Shown in pieces: positions 62,073 to 64,000 of a DNA stretch of 64,000 nt. Positions within the stretch are counted from its first letter, which is position 1. Every line of letters begins with the position of its first letter. A program made the position numbers and the translations under genes. This DNA comes from Hypomesus transpacificus (taxonomy: Eukaryota > Chordata > Actinopteri > Osmeriformes > Osmeridae): the NCBI RefSeq assembly GCF_021917145.1, contig NC_061061.1, positions 10,714,494-10,778,493 of the forward strand, written 5' to 3'. Under the pieces are notes generated by a model. That model saw nothing but the letters and a program-made list of their open reading frames with translations. It ran no database searches and was not told the origin of the DNA.

Positions 62073-64000
62073 AGCAGGAGAAGTTTCCAGCTGGGGGTGG
62101 GTGGACAGGCAGGCCCCACTCTGGCATCACCCTGAACCCAATAATACTATGTTTGGATTGGACGGCTCCAGGGACGTCTACCCTTACAGAGACCTGGTTG
62201 TGTTGATGCCATTACAGCTAGGGTTGGGGTTAGTTACAGCCAGGTACTGTAGCACTACAATGACAGATCTTTGTGTGTACAGTTGGGCGTTCAGTCAGTT
62301 CTAATTACAGGTTCTGCTCACTGGATCAAGAGTAATAGAGAGAGAATAAAAGAGAGAGAGAGACAAGGGGAAGTATATGGGGAACACACGCTGGCTAAAA
62401 GGGGACAAGCCTACGAGGCTGCAATAAAACAATCAATATAAATCTATATAATAGCATGAGACAACGATGGATTTTTCTAACATCATTCTGCACTCCAAAG
62501 TCTCCCACAGAGACAGAAGGAAGGCAGGGAAGCTGCTTGGTTCTCACTCCTGCATGTCTTCAGGTCCTGGTTGAGTTCGTACCCCGGCCGACAGCGACAC
62601 TCGTACCTGGCCTCCGGCAGGTTGGCACAGATGTGGGCACAGCCATGCTCCACCACCGCACACAGGTCCTCCGCTAGGGCACCCCAAAGGCAGACACAGG
62701 GTTACTCCTCCACTCACTGGTCATACTATTATTGGTGTTGTGACGACGACTTACGCCGAACAAACATAGTAACGTTATGTAACACGATGGTTGGGAGTTC
62801 AGGTGACGTTGTTGTCGGGGTAACGCAGTAGGTGTTGCACACCTTTGCAGGTCTTGCCGTCGGGGTTGAGGGTGTAGCCCTTCCTGCAGCGGCACATGTA
62901 GGAGGCCGGGGTGCTCACACAGAGGTGATCACAGCCGTGGTCCACCACGGAGCAAACGTCTGTGTCTACCACACACAAACACACAGAAAAAAGGCTATTT
63001 TTAGTACGTAAGTGGGGCATGAAGAGGGATAGCTTTGGTACTACAGACTGTGGCGACTACCGAGAGAGGAGGGAGTGAGAGAGGGAGAGAGAGAGAGAGA
63101 AGACGGGGAGAGAAGAGAGAAGACAGGAGAGAAAAGATGGAGGATAGTGAACCATCAGGTCCTTCAGACAGAGGACGACCTCCTGACCTCCACACAGCTT
63201 GGACTGGAAGACGGAGGTCAGCGTCTCGATCTGGCTGAAGTTGGCCACCAGGTGGACGTGCTCCGAGTGGGGCTCGCTGCCCATGGCCCTCAGCGTGCTC
63301 ATGTCCACCCTGCCCACCCCGATAGCGAAGATCTGAATCCCCGCCTTCCTCGCCTCCGCCGCCACCTCCTCCACCGTGTCCTGAGGCCGCCCGTCTGTCA
63401 CGATCATGGCGATCCGCGGGATGTGCATGTCGGCCGGCCGCGCCCCCTCCGCCTCGGAGAACGCCGTCTCCATGGCGTACTGGATGGCCAGGCCCGTCAT
63501 GGTCCCCGTGGCCAGGTGCTCCATGGTGCGCACAGCGGCGTCCACCTCGCCGTTGGTGGCGTAGGTGGCGAGGGAGAACTCGTTCTGGACCACGCTGCCG
63601 TACTGCAGCAGCCCCACGCGCGTGGCATCGGGCCCGACGTCCAGGAAGCGCAGGATGTTGGCGATGAAGGTCTTGACCTTCTCGTAGTCGTGGGGACGCA
63701 CGCTGCGCGAACTGTCGATGATGAAGACAAAGTCCAGAGGCTTCCCTTTGCACGGGCTCCCTGGGAGACACATGGAAGGCGTGTTCACGTACACTCACAT
63801 GTACAAAGGCTTGGATAGAAAGACATACACAGTGGCCCACTGTCCAAGCACACGCACAAACACATGACAGGCAGACACACAAACTCACACACACGCACAT
63901 GGTTTATCTGCAGTGTTCCACTCCAACACTAAACACACTTGGTATTACCTGGGCTCCTCTGACCCCCAGGCTTGTTGGTGTCCTCAGAGACCTCCCTGCC
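56444..64000 (-). CDS. matn2: Matrilin-2 (5' end outside the window)
   Basis: Eleven exons seen, from the window edge leftwards: 63949-64000 (partial), 63188-63760, 62843-62965, 62548-62673, 61522-61644, 61178-61300, 60095-60217, 59475-59885, 57667-57819, 56672-56764 and 56444-56499. Matrilins are secreted adaptors that link collagen fibrils and other matrix components. The second exon is VWA1 with intact MIDAS residues (DSSRS, GTMTG, TDGRPQD). Five single-exon EGF-like modules follow. VWA2 is split over two exons ([18 protein letters not shown]), and a C-terminal coiled coil ([10 protein letters not shown]...) is split over the last two. Every internal junction is phase 1. The VWA1 details ([27 protein letters not shown]) fit matrilin-2 better than -4, and the position beside erich5 agrees. 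The last intron is a U12 AT-AC intron. Human MATN2 has ten EGF modules and a linker before the coiled coil; here five modules are visible and no linker exon was found. Confidence 0.93.
56500..56671 (-). other. U12-type AT-AC intron of matn2
   Basis: The intron of 172 bp starts ATATCCTTC (minus strand, 56671 leftwards), ends TTTAC at 56500 and has TTCCTTAAT at 56519-56511 as branch site. The presumed branch adenosine at 56512 is 12 nt from the 3' end. All three elements fit the minor-spliceosome consensus. Joining exons 56672-56764 and 56444-56499 restores a continuous coiled coil ending [10 protein letters not shown] and stop, whereas no GT-AG alternative keeps the frame. Confidence 0.93.
58069..59414. 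mobile_element. hAT-superfamily DNA transposon with 8-bp target duplication
   Basis: The element occupies 58077-59406 (1330 bp) and is flanked by perfect 8-bp direct repeats CTAGTCAT at 58069-58076 and 59407-59414. Ends are imperfect inverted repeats: CAGTGGCGTAACTA on the left, CAGCGGCGTAACAA as complement of the right. Both ends also contain GGGCCCG. The 8-bp duplication and CAG-type ends indicate hAT. It is non-autonomous now, with one recognisable transposase exon remnant. It lies in the matn2 intron between the two VWA2 exons and makes up about 80% of that intron. Confidence 0.9.
58608..58771 (+). pseudogene. Remnant of hAT transposase first exon
   Basis: The plus strand encodes [13 protein letters not shown] followed by [10 protein letters not shown], the basic N-terminal block I know from hAT transposases with a K-S-G-x-x-K-R-K signature, ending near a GGTAGG donor-like site at about 58772. 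A stop codon precedes it directly and no ATG fits, and no catalytic or dimerisation part follows within the element. It is antisense to matn2. Confidence 0.55.
60232..60655. repeat. Polypurine (GGA/GGAA) minisatellite in matn2 intron
   Basis: About 424 bp of almost pure purine on the plus strand, built from GGAGGAGGGG, GAAGAGGAGG and GAGGACGGGG-type units in higher-order arrangement; one block of about 110 bp is repeated nearly exactly (from about 60255 and again from about 60380). It lies between the EGF exons at 60095-60217 and 61178-61300. Quadruplex and triplex potential. Open frames of 182 and 111 aa across it are artefacts. Confidence 0.92.

Noticed and set aside
63075-63818. 247-aa plus-strand frame opposite the matn2 VWA1 exon
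   Set aside because: Shadow of the GC-rich VWA1 coding exon. The minus strand has the MIDAS motifs and correct splice sites.

Overview
The window is vertebrate genomic DNA, almost certainly from a ray-finned (teleost) fish. The genes are intron-rich, the non-coding sequence is loaded with CA/GT, CT/GA and poly-G/C tracts, and short teleost-type interspersed repeats are present. I cannot name the species from sequence alone.

Gene order and orientation match human chromosome 8q22 (MATN2-ERICH5-RIDA-POP1-NIPAL2-KCNS2) read in reverse: kcns2 (-), nipal2 (+), pop1 (-), rida (+), erich5 (-), matn2 (-). I rebuilt exon structures by hand from splice sites, reading phase and recalled family sequences. 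nipal2 (11 exons, 372 aa), pop1 (13 coding exons, 1021 aa), rida (6 exons, 137 aa), erich5 (3 exons, 585 aa) and single-coding-exon kcns2 (477 aa) are complete. matn2 enters from the right edge, so its signal-peptide end lies outside the window.

Layout: 1-20298 holds no gene I can support; it contains microsatellites, two minisatellites, homopolymer runs and a 500-base assembly gap (4181-4680). kcns2 lies at 20299-21732. 21733-26317 is intergenic and includes the likely kcns2 5' region. nipal2 spans 26318-35281 and converges on pop1 (36633-42543). pop1 and rida (43027-44761) are divergent and share a promoter of about 480 bp carrying ETS-like and ZNF143-like motifs. rida converges on erich5 (47147-55431). 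matn2 fills 56444 to the right edge.

The genes are functionally unrelated: a silent Kv subunit, a putative Mg2+ transporter, an RNase P/MRP scaffold, a reactive-imine deaminase, an acylated-type low-complexity protein and an extracellular-matrix adaptor. They form a conserved synteny block, not an operon-like unit.

The strongest special observation is a minor-spliceosome (U12) AT-AC intron splitting the matn2 coiled coil, with 5' site, branch point and AC 3' end all readable. Others are a hAT transposon with a perfect 8-bp target duplication in a matn2 intron, a matrilin-2 with only five visible EGF modules, five CTCF-like motifs along the block, and an erich5 central exon dominated by degenerate Pro/Ala/Val/Glu repeats. 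I found no wholly undescribed system.
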